Source of the DNA: Candidatus Zixiibacteriota bacterium
Lineage (GTDB): Bacteria > Zixibacteria > MSB-5A5 > WJJR01 > JAJRUJ01
Length of the DNA: 64,000 nucleotides
Direction of reading: 5' to 3'
Assembly: GCA_020051695.1 (NCBI GenBank)
Contig: JAGVQM010000012.1
Location: 70,361-134,360 of the forward strand
The notes under the pieces were generated by a model. The model was not told the DNA's origin and searched no databases. It worked only from the letters and a program-made list of their open reading frames with translations. Both the position numbers and the translations under genes were made by a program. The first letter of the stretch is position 1. Every line of letters begins with the position of its first letter. Of this stretch, positions 9,451-18,000 are shown piece after piece.

Positions 9451-9483
9451 CGCCTCCTTAACGGTGTACTAAAGACGGAGGCG
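9451..9483 (+). promoter_or_regulatory. Inverted repeat that can mask the ribosome binding site of the ECF sigma gene
   Basis: The sequence cgcctcc at 9451-9457 is the exact complement of ggaggcg at 9477-9483. The latter contains the Shine-Dalgarno sequence of the sigma factor gene starting at 9490. The 19-base loop allows pairing. If transcription starts upstream of 9451, folding could limit initiation of the sigma factor. The stem is short and may be chance. Confidence 0.3.
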
Positions 9484-9489
9484 GAGAAC

Positions 9490-10110
9490 ATGGACACCCT
9501 GGTGGCAGAATTGACAGAAGCACCGGCTGTTGCGCAGTTTGTCGACGAGGATGCCGAGCTTTTGGCCGCCTGCACCAGAGGGCGGACGCTCGCTTTCCAC
9601 CAGTTGGTGGAAAAATATAAACGTCGGGCGTACTACGTGGCGTTGGGCTTGGTTGGTTCTTCCGATGATGCCTGGGACCTTTCCCAGGAGGCGTTTATTC
9701 GTATTTGGAAGGGCCGCAAGGGTTTTGATCCGGCCCGCCCCTTTTGGCCCTGGTTTTATGCTATTCTGGCTAATTTATGTAAAAACTGCCTGCGCGACCG
9801 GGACGTGCGGGTCCGCCACGCCGATGGCATCCGCCGCATGGAAGAAGGCCGCTGCGATCCATCGGGCAATCCGGAGGCCATCCTACAAGAGACGGAAACC
9901 CAGCAGGAGGTCTGGGCGGCTATCGAAAAACTGCCCTTCAAGTTCCGGGAAATAATCGTCCTGAGACATTTTCAGGAGATGCCGTATGATGCCATTGCCC
10001 GGCAGCTTGGCATTCCCGAGGGCAGCGTCATGTCCCGGCTATACTATGCACGCAAGAAATTGCGGGAAATCCTGGAACACCCCGAAAAGAGGGGCACAAG
10101 TGATGTCTGA
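9490..10110 (+). CDS. RNA polymerase sigma factor, sigma-70/ECF family
   Basis: The 206-residue product has an N-terminal extension of about 25 residues. Region 2 (about 33-98) has the LSQEAFIRIWKG core and the FWPWFYAILANLCKN segment that contacts the -10 element. Region 4 (about 140-195) has LPFKFREIIVLRHFQEMPYD and a helix-turn-helix ending GSVMSRLYYARKKLRE. It recruits RNA polymerase to a small regulon. The GGAGGCGGAG site supports the ATG. The next gene overlaps it by eight bases and encodes a membrane protein with the layout of an anti-sigma factor. Confidence 0.92.
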   Translation: MDTLVAELTEAPAVAQFVDEDAELLAACTRGRTLAFHQLVEKYKRRAYYVALGLVGSSDDAWDLSQEAFIRIWKGRKGFDPARPFWPWFYAILANLCKNCLRDRDVRVRHADGIRRMEEGRCDPSGNPEAILQETETQQEVWAAIEKLPFKFREIIVLRHFQEMPYDAIARQLGIPEGSVMSRLYYARKKLREILEHPEKRGTSDV

Positions 10111-10555
10111 TGAGGAAAAACTGGCGCGCGATGTCACCCGTTATCTGGACGGGTTGATGAGTTCGGGGGAGGCGCGGGAGTTCGAGCGGCTGATCGATGA
10201 AAATCCCGGCCTGAAAGCAGAACTAGCCGCTCAAAAGAAAATAAAGGAGGTGGCCGACGGGATGAGTCTAACCAGATTGCCTGACCAGATCTGGGATGAG
10301 TACTGGAAAGGTGTGTATCACCAAATCGAACGCGGCTCCGGGTGGTTTTTTCTTTCGGCAGGATTGATCGTCCTGCTGGCCTTCGGCGCCTATCATCTTT
10401 TTGCCGATTTTTTACTGAATCCTGTGGAACCGATTTTTGTTCGCCTCGGCGTTGCCGTAGCCGTTCTGGGCACGATCATTTTGCTGGTTTCCATCGGGCG
10501 CGAAAGATATTTTGCCCGCTGTCATGACCGTTACGAGAGAGAGGTCGAACGATGA
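10103..10555 (+). CDS. Probable membrane anti-sigma factor
   Basis: The 150-residue protein has an acidic helical N-terminus (about 1-60) containing RYLDGLMSSGEAREFERLI, a pattern common in anti-sigma factors. It has no Cys/His zinc site. Two membrane helices follow (about 80-100 and 110-130), then a short basic cytoplasmic tail. The start ATG 10103 lies inside the sigma gene, an overlap typical of sigma/anti-sigma pairs, and AAAAGAGGGG precedes it. The role is inferred from position and topology rather than from a clear family match. Confidence 0.65.
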   Translation: MSDEEKLARDVTRYLDGLMSSGEAREFERLIDENPGLKAELAAQKKIKEVADGMSLTRLPDQIWDEYWKGVYHQIERGSGWFFLSAGLIVLLAFGAYHLFADFLLNPVEPIFVRLGVAVAVLGTIILLVSIGRERYFARCHDRYEREVER

Positions 10556-10872
10556 TTATCACCACTTGTGATGAAATCCCCGGCAAAAATATCGTGCGTA
10601 CCATCGGACTGGTGCGAGGGAATACCGTCCGTTGCGTCCACATCGGGCGGGATATCATGGCGGTTTTGCGGAACATAGTCGGTGGGGAAGTAGTCGAATA
10701 TACCAAATTGCTTGCCGAATCGCGTGAACAGTCACTCGACCGAATGGCGGCTGAGGCCCAACGACTGGGTGCTAATGCCGTCGTTACGGTCCGGTTTCAA
10801 ACGGCGGAAATGATGAGGGGTTCAGCGGAATTATTGGCTTATGGTACGGCAGTGGTTGTGGAAAATCCTTAG
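10552..10872 (+). CDS. YbjQ/UPF0145 family heavy-metal-binding-like protein
   Basis: The 106-residue product shows the family pattern: a MIITTCDEIPGKNI start, GLVRGNTVR, and the helix YTKLLAESREQSLDRM followed by A-x-x-L-G-A-N-A-V-V and closing strands with YGTAVVV. The fold is a small pentameric domain; its biochemical role is unproven despite the heavy-metal annotation. It overlaps the anti-sigma gene by four bases (ATGA), so it is co-translated with the sigma module. Confidence 0.88.
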   Translation: MIITTCDEIPGKNIVRTIGLVRGNTVRCVHIGRDIMAVLRNIVGGEVVEYTKLLAESREQSLDRMAAEAQRLGANAVVTVRFQTAEMMRGSAELLAYGTAVVVENP

Positions 10873-10888
10873 TATCGGGAGATTGCTC

Positions 10889-11071
10889 ATGATCACCACG
10901 ATCGAACGAGATGATTTATTCCCCCTCTGTCCACACTGTAAAAAAGAAATCACGACAGTGTGGTTTCGGCAGCTCAAGCCGGATTTGGGGAAACGTTGTG
11001 TGTATTTTTGCCCGCAATGTCGGGCGTGCCTGGGCATCTCTCACCGCAAAGGCCTGATCATGGGCATGTAG
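10889..11071 (+). CDS. Small zinc-ribbon protein
   Basis: The 60-residue product has two CxxC pairs (CPHC near 14-17 and CPQC near 41-44), consistent with a single zinc ribbon, and little else. A GGGAG site precedes ATG 10889. It sits 16 bases after the YbjQ gene and 29 bases before thrC, in the same transcription unit. I do not recognise a specific family. Confidence 0.7.
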   Translation: MITTIERDDLFPLCPHCKKEITTVWFRQLKPDLGKRCVYFCPQCRACLGISHRKGLIMGM

Positions 11072-11100
11072 GTCGAGATGAGGTTAAACCGGAACACGTC

Positions 11101-12261
11101 ATGAGCTTCGATTATACCCTGCGTTGCGGTTTGTGCGACAAAGAATACGACTCCGCCGTCATCCAGCGGCTGTGCGAATGCGGTCGGCCGCTCCTGGCAA
11201 AATACCGTCTGACCGGATCACACTCGATTATCGACAAATCGTTATCCGCTCCATTATCCGATTCGATCTGGCGTTACCGACCGCTCTTACCAGTCAAAGA
11301 TATTAGAAATATCATCTGCCTGGGCGAAGGCCAAACGCCCCTGTTGCCCGCGACTCGTCTCGGCGATCATCTCGGACTGCGCAATGTGTTTATCAAAGAT
11401 GAGGCGGTGAACCCCTCGGGATCGTTCAAAGTCCGCGGGATGAGTGCCGCGATCTCCAAAGCCATCGAATACGGTATCGATAAATTCTGTGTGCCCACTG
11501 CCGGAAACGCCGGAGGCGCGGCGGCGGCCTACGCCGCAGCGGCCGGCTGCACAATCCGCGTCTATATGCCCGCTGATTCGGGCGACGCATTTATCGATGA
11601 ATGCAAAGCGTACGGCGCCGAGGTCGCAACCGTCGACGGGACCATCGTCGATGCCGGAGCCAAAATGCGCAAAGAATGTGATCCTGAGGAATGGTTCGAT
11701 TTATCCACACTGAAGGAACCCTATCGCCTCGAAGGCAAAAAGACGATGGGGTTGGAACTATACGAACAATTCAACGGTGACCTGCCCGATGTGATTATTT
11801 ACCCCACCGGCGGCGGCACCGGGCTGATCGGCATGTGGAAAGCATTCAATGAACTCGAGGAACTGGGGCTGATCGACTCCACGCGTCCCCGCCTGGTCTC
11901 CGTCCAGGCCGAGGGCTGCGCCCCGATCCCCAAGGCCTTTGCTGAAGGCCGGGAATTCGCCGAACCTTGGCCCAATCCCCAAACCGCCGCGCTGGGCTTG
12001 CGTGTTCCCTCGGCGGTCGGTGATTTTCTAATCCTGCGCGCTATTCGCGAGACCGGGGGCGAGGCCGTTGCGGTCTCGGAACAATCCTGGCGCGAAGGCG
12101 TGAAACTCCTCGGCCACTTCACCGGCATTTACGCCTGCCCTGAGGGAGGCGCGGTGCTTGCCGCCTTGATCCGTCTCTTGATCGATGAAAAAGTCGAACC
12201 CGCCGACGGTATCGTATTATTCAATACCGGTACGGGATTCAAGTATCAGCATGTGTTGTAA
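11101..12261 (+). CDS. thrC: Threonine synthase
   Basis: The 386-residue product has an N-terminal zinc-ribbon-like segment (CGLC near 9-12, CECG near 27-30). The PLP fold has the Schiff-base lysine K110 in NPSGSFKVRGM and the phosphate-binding glycine loop PTGGGTGLIGMW. This is the threonine synthase layout, converting O-phosphohomoserine to threonine; the wider family includes other beta-eliminating enzymes, so specificity is inferred. The start ATG 11101 gives the expected length. No other threonine pathway gene is adjacent. Its last codons and stop region are echoed by a 32-base near-copy at 14115. Confidence 0.88.
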   Translation: MSFDYTLRCGLCDKEYDSAVIQRLCECGRPLLAKYRLTGSHSIIDKSLSAPLSDSIWRYRPLLPVKDIRNIICLGEGQTPLLPATRLGDHLGLRNVFIKDEAVNPSGSFKVRGMSAAISKAIEYGIDKFCVPTAGNAGGAAAAYAAAAGCTIRVYMPADSGDAFIDECKAYGAEVATVDGTIVDAGAKMRKECDPEEWFDLSTLKEPYRLEGKKTMGLELYEQFNGDLPDVIIYPTGGGTGLIGMWKAFNELEELGLIDSTRPRLVSVQAEGCAPIPKAFAEGREFAEPWPNPQTAALGLRVPSAVGDFLILRAIRETGGEAVAVSEQSWREGVKLLGHFTGIYACPEGGAVLAALIRLLIDEKVEPADGIVLFNTGTGFKYQHVL

Positions 12262-12268
12262 TTAGTCG

Positions 12269-12290
12269 GTCAAGCGCCCCGGCGCTTGAC
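12269..12290 (+). repeat. Dispersed palindrome, copy 1; may terminate thrC
   Basis: A perfect ten-base stem (gtcaagcgcc / ggcgcttgac) with a two-base loop starts seven bases after the thrC stop. It is followed by CTCTTATCT rather than a T-run. A near-identical unit, including flanking AGTCG and TCTTAT, occurs at 14989-15023. Confidence 0.55.
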
Positions 12291-12457
12291 CTCTTATCTG
12301 CATCGGCGGCCGGATAGGCCCCGAGTCCAATCTGCGTAATTCACGTGACGCGACCGAACCCGGTCAACTGCAAAAACAACTTTGCAAATGCCGGCCTGCT
12401 GCGTTAATTACCGCATAAATTGAATTGTTATCCACATTGGAATCAGGAGGTCCGACC

Positions 12458-13987
12458 ATGAGAACCACGGGCTTAGTGACGGCGCAAATCCTGATATTAT
12501 GCGCTGCTTGTGTCGCGTTGTCTTTTGCCGGGAGCGCTCCTCAACTGGTGAATGTCCAGGGGTTACTAACCGACAGCAGCGATGAACCCATCGCCGACGG
12601 CACCTATGAAGTCACTTTTGCCATTTACGACGTCGAAAACGGGGGGAGCGCACTCTGGACAGAGACCCGCTCTGTGAGCACCGAAGACGGATTGTTTACA
12701 ATAATCCTCGGCGAAACGGACCCGCTTACCGAATCTGTATTCACTAATTCTGAGTTATGGCTGGGCATCACGGTTTCCGGCGACACCGAAATGACCCCCC
12801 GTCAGCGGCTGACCAGCGTGCCATATGCGCTGAACACGCCGGAGGGCGAGAGTGCCGACACGGGCAATAATGTTGTCACCGGCCTTTGGGCGGCCATTGC
12901 CGGCGGAACAAGCAACCGGGCGGACGGCGATTCTTCTTTCATTGGTGGCGGTGCACAAAATGAAGTCACCGGAAACGGCGCGACTATTGCCGGAGGGGTC
13001 AATAACCTCGCCATCGGGTTGCATTCGTCTATTGGTGGTGGCGGGGGGACAGGCGCGGACTCCAATCTCGCCTCGGGGGATTATTCGACTGTTTCCGGCG
13101 GGCGCGGCAACCGGGCAACAAGATCAGAAGCCACAATCGGGGGCGGCTGTTACAACAAAGCCGAAGGCGACAAATCGACCGTTGGTGGCGGGAATCTAAA
13201 CGAAGCCACCGGATTAGAGTCCGTCGTCTGTGGAGGAGTCGGCAATACCGCCGCGGGCATTTTTTCCACCATTGGTGGAGGCGACTACAATGACGCGACC
13301 GTTTTTCGTGCCACTGTTGGTGGCGGTTTCGGCAACAACGCCTCTGGCGTGAACTCGACAATCGGTGGCGGCGACCATAACTATACCTCCGGCGAGAACT
13401 CGACTGTCGGCGGCGGCCTCGACAACTATGCCATCGGCGAAAATTCGACGGTGCCCGGCGGATCCCATAATGTCGCATCCGGCGACTACTCCTGCGCCAT
13501 GGGGTTCTATGCAGAAGCAGCGCATGCCGGATCGTTTATCTGGGCGGATGCTCAGGGAGCTATTATCCGCACAGATACGACGAACCAGTTTGTAATCCGG
13601 GCGCAGCACGGCGTGCATCTGGCCAGCATGGCGGGAACCGCGGCGCAAATCGCCATAGGTGATTACTATCGAGACAACGCCATTGTCGCTTGGGGAAATG
13701 TGGCAGGCAATGGCACAAGTCAGGCTTCGTTTGGTGTCTCAAGCATCGGCCACACGCCCGGCTCGGGTGTCTACAGGATCACTGTCACCTTTTGGGCCAC
13801 CAATGCCGACCCCGATTATCTGGTGATGACCGCTTCGGCGGAGGTCGATGCGATCCCCACCAGTGCGGCCAGTGCGCGTTTGATCTATGTTGATCAGATC
13901 GATGGTAACACGTTCAACGTCTATATTACCGATGGTGACTTCAATGCAAAGGATAATGAGTTCACGTTCATTGCCACCGCCCGGTGA
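12458..13987 (+). CDS. Secreted beta-roll repeat protein with YadA-head-like repeats
   Basis: The 509-residue product has a signal peptide (about 1-25). A conserved N-terminal domain (about 28-125) ends MTPRQRLTSVPYAL, a signature shared by many large exported proteins. About 13 tandem repeats of mostly 15 residues follow (about 135-350) with consensus T-[IV]-G-G-G-x-x-N-x-A-x-G-x-x-S, the left-handed beta-roll seen in trimeric adhesin heads. A beta-rich C-terminal domain (about 360-509) resembles nothing I know. No membrane anchor or sorting domain is visible, so it is probably released or part of a larger assembly. CAGGAGGT precedes ATG 12458. Confidence 0.8.
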   Translation: MRTTGLVTAQILILCAACVALSFAGSAPQLVNVQGLLTDSSDEPIADGTYEVTFAIYDVENGGSALWTETRSVSTEDGLFTIILGETDPLTESVFTNSELWLGITVSGDTEMTPRQRLTSVPYALNTPEGESADTGNNVVTGLWAAIAGGTSNRADGDSSFIGGGAQNEVTGNGATIAGGVNNLAIGLHSSIGGGGGTGADSNLASGDYSTVSGGRGNRATRSEATIGGGCYNKAEGDKSTVGGGNLNEATGLESVVCGGVGNTAAGIFSTIGGGDYNDATVFRATVGGGFGNNASGVNSTIGGGDHNYTSGENSTVGGGLDNYAIGENSTVPGGSHNVASGDYSCAMGFYAEAAHAGSFIWADAQGAIIRTDTTNQFVIRAQHGVHLASMAGTAAQIAIGDYYRDNAIVAWGNVAGNGTSQASFGVSSIGHTPGSGVYRITVTFWATNADPDYLVMTASAEVDAIPTSAASARLIYVDQIDGNTFNVYITDGDFNAKDNEFTFIATAR

Positions 13988-14114
13988 TGTCGGCGGAGAA
14001 ATCGCCGATTCCTTTCATAACGGAGACCGCTATGCGTACGCTCAGTGTCACCGGCCGGGATTAGCGACTTTGGCCGGCACACTCCCCCAGCGGCTGCGTG
14101 CCATCTGCGCCTGG

Positions 14115-14146
14115 ACGGGGTTTAAGTATTTGCATGTGTTGTAATT
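14115..14146 (+). repeat. Near-copy of the thrC 3' end downstream of the beta-roll gene
   Basis: Thirty-two bases match thrC positions 12232-12263 at 28 sites, including the final codons, stop and following ATT. In the thrC-like frame it reads W-T-G-F-K-Y-L-H-V-L-stop. The thrC tail ends GTGFKYQHVL. Similarity does not extend further upstream, so only a tail fragment is present. It brackets the beta-roll gene with direct repeats about 1.88 kb apart. Confidence 0.7.
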
Positions 14147-14288
14147 CAGGGGGAGCCTGCCGAATCCCGGACGGCTTCTCCGCCAGACAGAGAAAACCGG
14201 ACGAGCCGGAATCGGGCCCGTCAAAACCTCTCGCGGGACGGCGCCGGACGATTGATTTTTTTTTTGCGCGCAATCTGCAGTCCTAGTA

Positions 14289-14294
14289 TATAAT
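14289..14294 (+). promoter_or_regulatory. TATAAT element just before the DedA start, possible leaderless promoter
   Basis: A perfect TATAAT ends five bases before ATG 14300, and no Shine-Dalgarno sequence is present. No convincing -35 is seen at the right spacing. Transcription from here would begin at or next to the start codon. The remaining part of 13988-14299 holds only the thrC-tail copy and a GC-rich stretch. Confidence 0.35.
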
Positions 14295-14299
14295 GTCTT

Positions 14300-14932
14300 A
14301 TGGGATTGACGGAGTTTTTAGTCGAGCATATAACGAATCTCATTTCGTCGATTGGCTACATTGGGGTGGCCATTTTGATGGCGTTGGAGAGCATGATTGC
14401 CCCAATCCCCAGCGAGGCAGTCATGCCCTTTGCCGGCTTTTTGATCGCCGAAGAAAAGTTCACCTTCACGGGAGTTATTTTCTTCAGCACCCTGGGAAGT
14501 ATAATCGGATCGCTGCTTTCATACTATATGGGCGCTTACGGCGGGCGGCCGCTGGTCAACAAGCTCGGGAAATATCTTCTTTTGGATCAACATCACCTTG
14601 AGTTGACTGAGCGGTTTTTCGGCAAATACGGCAGCAGCACGATATTCATCAGCCGCTTCATACCGGTGATTCGCCATTTGATATCCATCCCGGCGGGCAT
14701 TGGGCGGATGAACCTCATAAAATTCTCGGTGTACACCATCATCGGCGCGGGGTTATGGAATGCCTTTCTGACCTATATCGGTTATCATTTAAGGGATAAC
14801 TGGCATAGAGTTAAAAATTACAGCGAATATGTCGACCTGGTGGTCCTGGTCTTACTCCTTGCGGTAATACTATTCCTGTTTTTTCATTATCGCAAGAAAA
14901 TGCACAACAAATCAGGGACTTTGCGCCATTGA
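14300..14932 (+). CDS. DedA family (SNARE-associated) membrane protein
   Basis: The 210-residue product has the family hallmarks: the re-entrant ESMIAPIPSEAVMPFAGFL segment (about 30-50), GSIIGSLLSYYMGAYGGRP (about 66-85) and FISRFIPVIRHLISIPAG (about 114-131) with its conserved arginines. DedA proteins are inner-membrane lipid scramblases or transporters, including carriers of undecaprenyl phosphate in related families. The gene stands alone on the plus strand between hairpin elements. Confidence 0.92.
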   Translation: MGLTEFLVEHITNLISSIGYIGVAILMALESMIAPIPSEAVMPFAGFLIAEEKFTFTGVIFFSTLGSIIGSLLSYYMGAYGGRPLVNKLGKYLLLDQHHLELTERFFGKYGSSTIFISRFIPVIRHLISIPAGIGRMNLIKFSVYTIIGAGLWNAFLTYIGYHLRDNWHRVKNYSEYVDLVVLVLLLAVILFLFFHYRKKMHNKSGTLRH

Positions 14933-14988
14933 CAAAAGGTTAACCGGCTGTGATGCTGCGGACCCTTTTGATTTCTTGCTCATAGTGA

Positions 14989-15023
14989 GTCGATCAAGTG
15001 CCCCGGCGCTTGACGCATCTTAT
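14989..15023 (+). repeat. Dispersed palindrome, copy 2
   Basis: Tcaagtgcc (14994-15002) pairs with ggcgcttga (15005-15013) with one G-T wobble, the same core as the hairpin after thrC at 12269-12290. The flanks AGTCG and TCTTAT are also shared. It lies between the DedA gene and the convergent kinase gene. Confidence 0.55.
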
Positions 15024-15050
15024 GTCCGAGATAAATACTTATCGAATACA

Positions 15051-18000
15051 TTAACTCGTCAGCCGCGCCAACCGCTTGCGCGTATCGGCAATCTCTTTAA
15101 GCTCGATGTCCGATTTGCCCCAGTATTTAAGCACTTCCCGATAATCCGCCAGCGTTTTCTCGGTGTCACCCAATGCCTCATGAGCGAGGCCGAGATAATA
15201 ACGTGTGCGCAAATACGTCATGGCGTTGGTCGTCATCCACGAACCGCTGAGCAGCCGCTGCAACGTCGCGATGCCTTCCGGGTGCTGCCCGGTCAGGACC
15301 TGGAGTCTGCCCAATTGGAGAATATCACCGCTATTCTCCTGTCCGGGCTTGCCGAGTAATTTTTTGCGGGCGTCAATGATCGCGGCCGTATCGGCACGGC
15401 AGTACCCCTCAAAGATATCACCCAAGATTTCAATGAGCTCCCAGAATTCAGCGGGGACTCGCTGTTTGATCCGCTCGAAGGCCTGCCTGTACCGCTCGCG
15501 GGCCAGCGGGATGAATGCCGTATCGATCTCCACCGCGAGCAGTGAATAACTCAGGGACTGAAACATATTGCTCATACCGTGGGCTTTTTCGAGGTAATAC
15601 ATCGCGCTGTCCCGCTGGTCGAGACGATGATAATACGAACTGATTGACTGCAGATTGGCCACGATATTGGCGGTATCGCCGGTCTTTTTCGACCATGACA
15701 GGGCATTGAACAAATGTTTCCGCATCGTTTTGAATTCGCCCTGCCAACCGGCAAGGACCGCCATGGATGAATAGTAATCGGTCATTTTATACGGGTCATC
15801 AGCACTGACCTTGCGGATCTGCTCCAGATATCCGCCGGCGCCGTCGAAGTCCCGGCGTAACAGCGAAATCGTCAGCAATTGATCCAATGCTTCCCGGCTG
15901 TCCGGAGCAAGTTCCAGCAACTTTTGCGATTCAACGACTGCTTTGTCGAATTCACCCTGGCGACGGTATAAGGCCGACAATGCTTCATAAGAATTCCGTG
16001 AATCGGGATGGTATTTTTTCAACAACTGGTAATATTCGATGGCCTTATCGAGTTCGTTGAGCCGCTGATACATTGAGGCGTAGGCCTCCAGCGCAAAAGG
16101 ATACCGGGTGTCCTGGGCCAGCGCGGTATCAAGCTGCGCAAAGGCCGCATCATTGTTGCCGATGATCTGCCCGAGGTATAAGGCATAGATCGTGCGCGCC
16201 TCTTTGTCGTCCGGGTAGTTGCCGACAAAGGTCTGCAGTTTGGCAAAGGCATCATCGAAATTCTGCCGCAGCCAGGTATCGGCGTAAATATCCAGCAGAC
16301 TGCGCTCGCGCACCGGCAGCTTGTCCTCGAACCGCAGCGCTTTGTTGAAATATTCCGCGGCCTGCTGGCTGCGGTTTTGGAATGAATGCGCCATGCCGAT
16401 GCGCATGTACGGCAGGGCAAACGTCGAATCGATGGCGATGGCTTTCTCAAAGCGTTCAATGGACTGCTCAGTCAGGCCCAGATTGAACTTTTGCAGGCCG
16501 ATAATATACTCTTTGTAGGCCTCGACTGAAGACGAGGTAATCTCTGTTACATCCCGTCCGGCAAACGGCAGATGGCCCTCGCGGAGCGAGCGGCCGACCT
16601 GCGCGTTGATGCTGTCGGCGAACGCCTGCGGATCACTTAGGGCCAGTTGCGTCCAATCCGCCTCGCCGCCGGCGAGTTTCTCCCGGCGCACGCTCAACGA
16701 AGCGGCGATCTTCTCGGTCAACGAATCGACCAGGATAAACGGATCGGACCCGACCACTTTCTCACCGAGCAGGATCTGCCCGCTGGACACGTCCTCCAGG
16801 CGGGCGTCGATGCGCAGCTTATCCCCCAGCTTGTAAAACGACCCGGAAAGTACCGTCCCGGCGCCCAGGGATTTGGCGGCATTCACGCACTCCTGATGCG
16901 AAGGGACATCCGTTGCTGTTTCCGATTCCTCGGACAGACAATCCAACACCCGAGTGCGGCCGATCAGCTTCAGCCCGCCCCCCTGCGCCAGATCGGTCAG
17001 TAATATTTCCGGCAGCCCGGCGGTCAACCAGTCATATTCGACATCGCCGGTTTTGTTCTCAAAACCCAGGATCGCCAGGGACCCGTCGGCCGGAGAAGCG
17101 GCGCCATGCTCATGCGTTGTTTTGATCTCCACAGCAACAGGTTCGGAGCCGTCGGGTCCGCGCACGACATCTTTAACCATATCGGCGATGATACCCAGGA
17201 TCGGCAGGGCCAACAAACCCAGAAAAACCAGCTTGGGCCAGGTCAGCCAGTGTTTGTCTTTCTTTTTCGGCCGCGGAATAGCGGCGGTCGGCAAATCGCT
17301 GGTGTCGGAAATACCGCTTTCATACTGCCGGCGCAGGTTGCGCAGGTCGACGACCAGGTCCCGCGTGTCCTGATACCGGTCATCCGGGGACTTTTGCAGA
17401 CACTTATCGATGATGCGATCCAACTCGGGAGGAAGCGTTTCATCGGTCAGCCGGATGGACGGCTGGCGCGCCTCGAGGATTTTGGCGATTGTGGAAACCG
17501 GGTCGGAACCGGCAAAAGGAAAAGCGTCGGTAACCATTTTGTAAAGCATGATCCCGAATGAGAAAACGTCCGATCGCGCATCGACTTGCTCGCCGCGCGC
17601 CTGTTCGGGCGACATGTAGGTCACGGTGCCCAGGATTTTTCCCTCGCGCGTCAGCGCCGCCTGGGTGACTGTTTGCGTGCTGTCCTCATCCACCCCGGAG
17701 ATTGCCGCGCCGATTGGTTTGGCCAGCCCGAAATCGAGGATTTTCGGGTCGCCGCTGGTGTCAAGCAGGACATTGTCGGTTTTAATATCACGGTGGACGA
17801 TGCCCAGCTTATGCGCCGCGGCCAGCCCGGCGGCGATATGCGAGGCCAACCGCAGTTTATCTTTGATTTCCGGTTTTCTGTTCTGCAAATATTCGGTCAG
17901 TGATTCGCCTTCGATATATTCCATCACAATGTAGTTGATTTCCTGGCCCGATTGTTCGTCGCGGGCGGCGCCGATATCATAAATGGCCATGACATTGCGG

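Noticed and set aside
12860-13500. Regular 45-base periodicity that might suggest a CRISPR or minisatellite
   Set aside because: The period is coding: it encodes 15-residue beta-roll repeats in an open frame, with variable bases mostly at third positions and loop codons.
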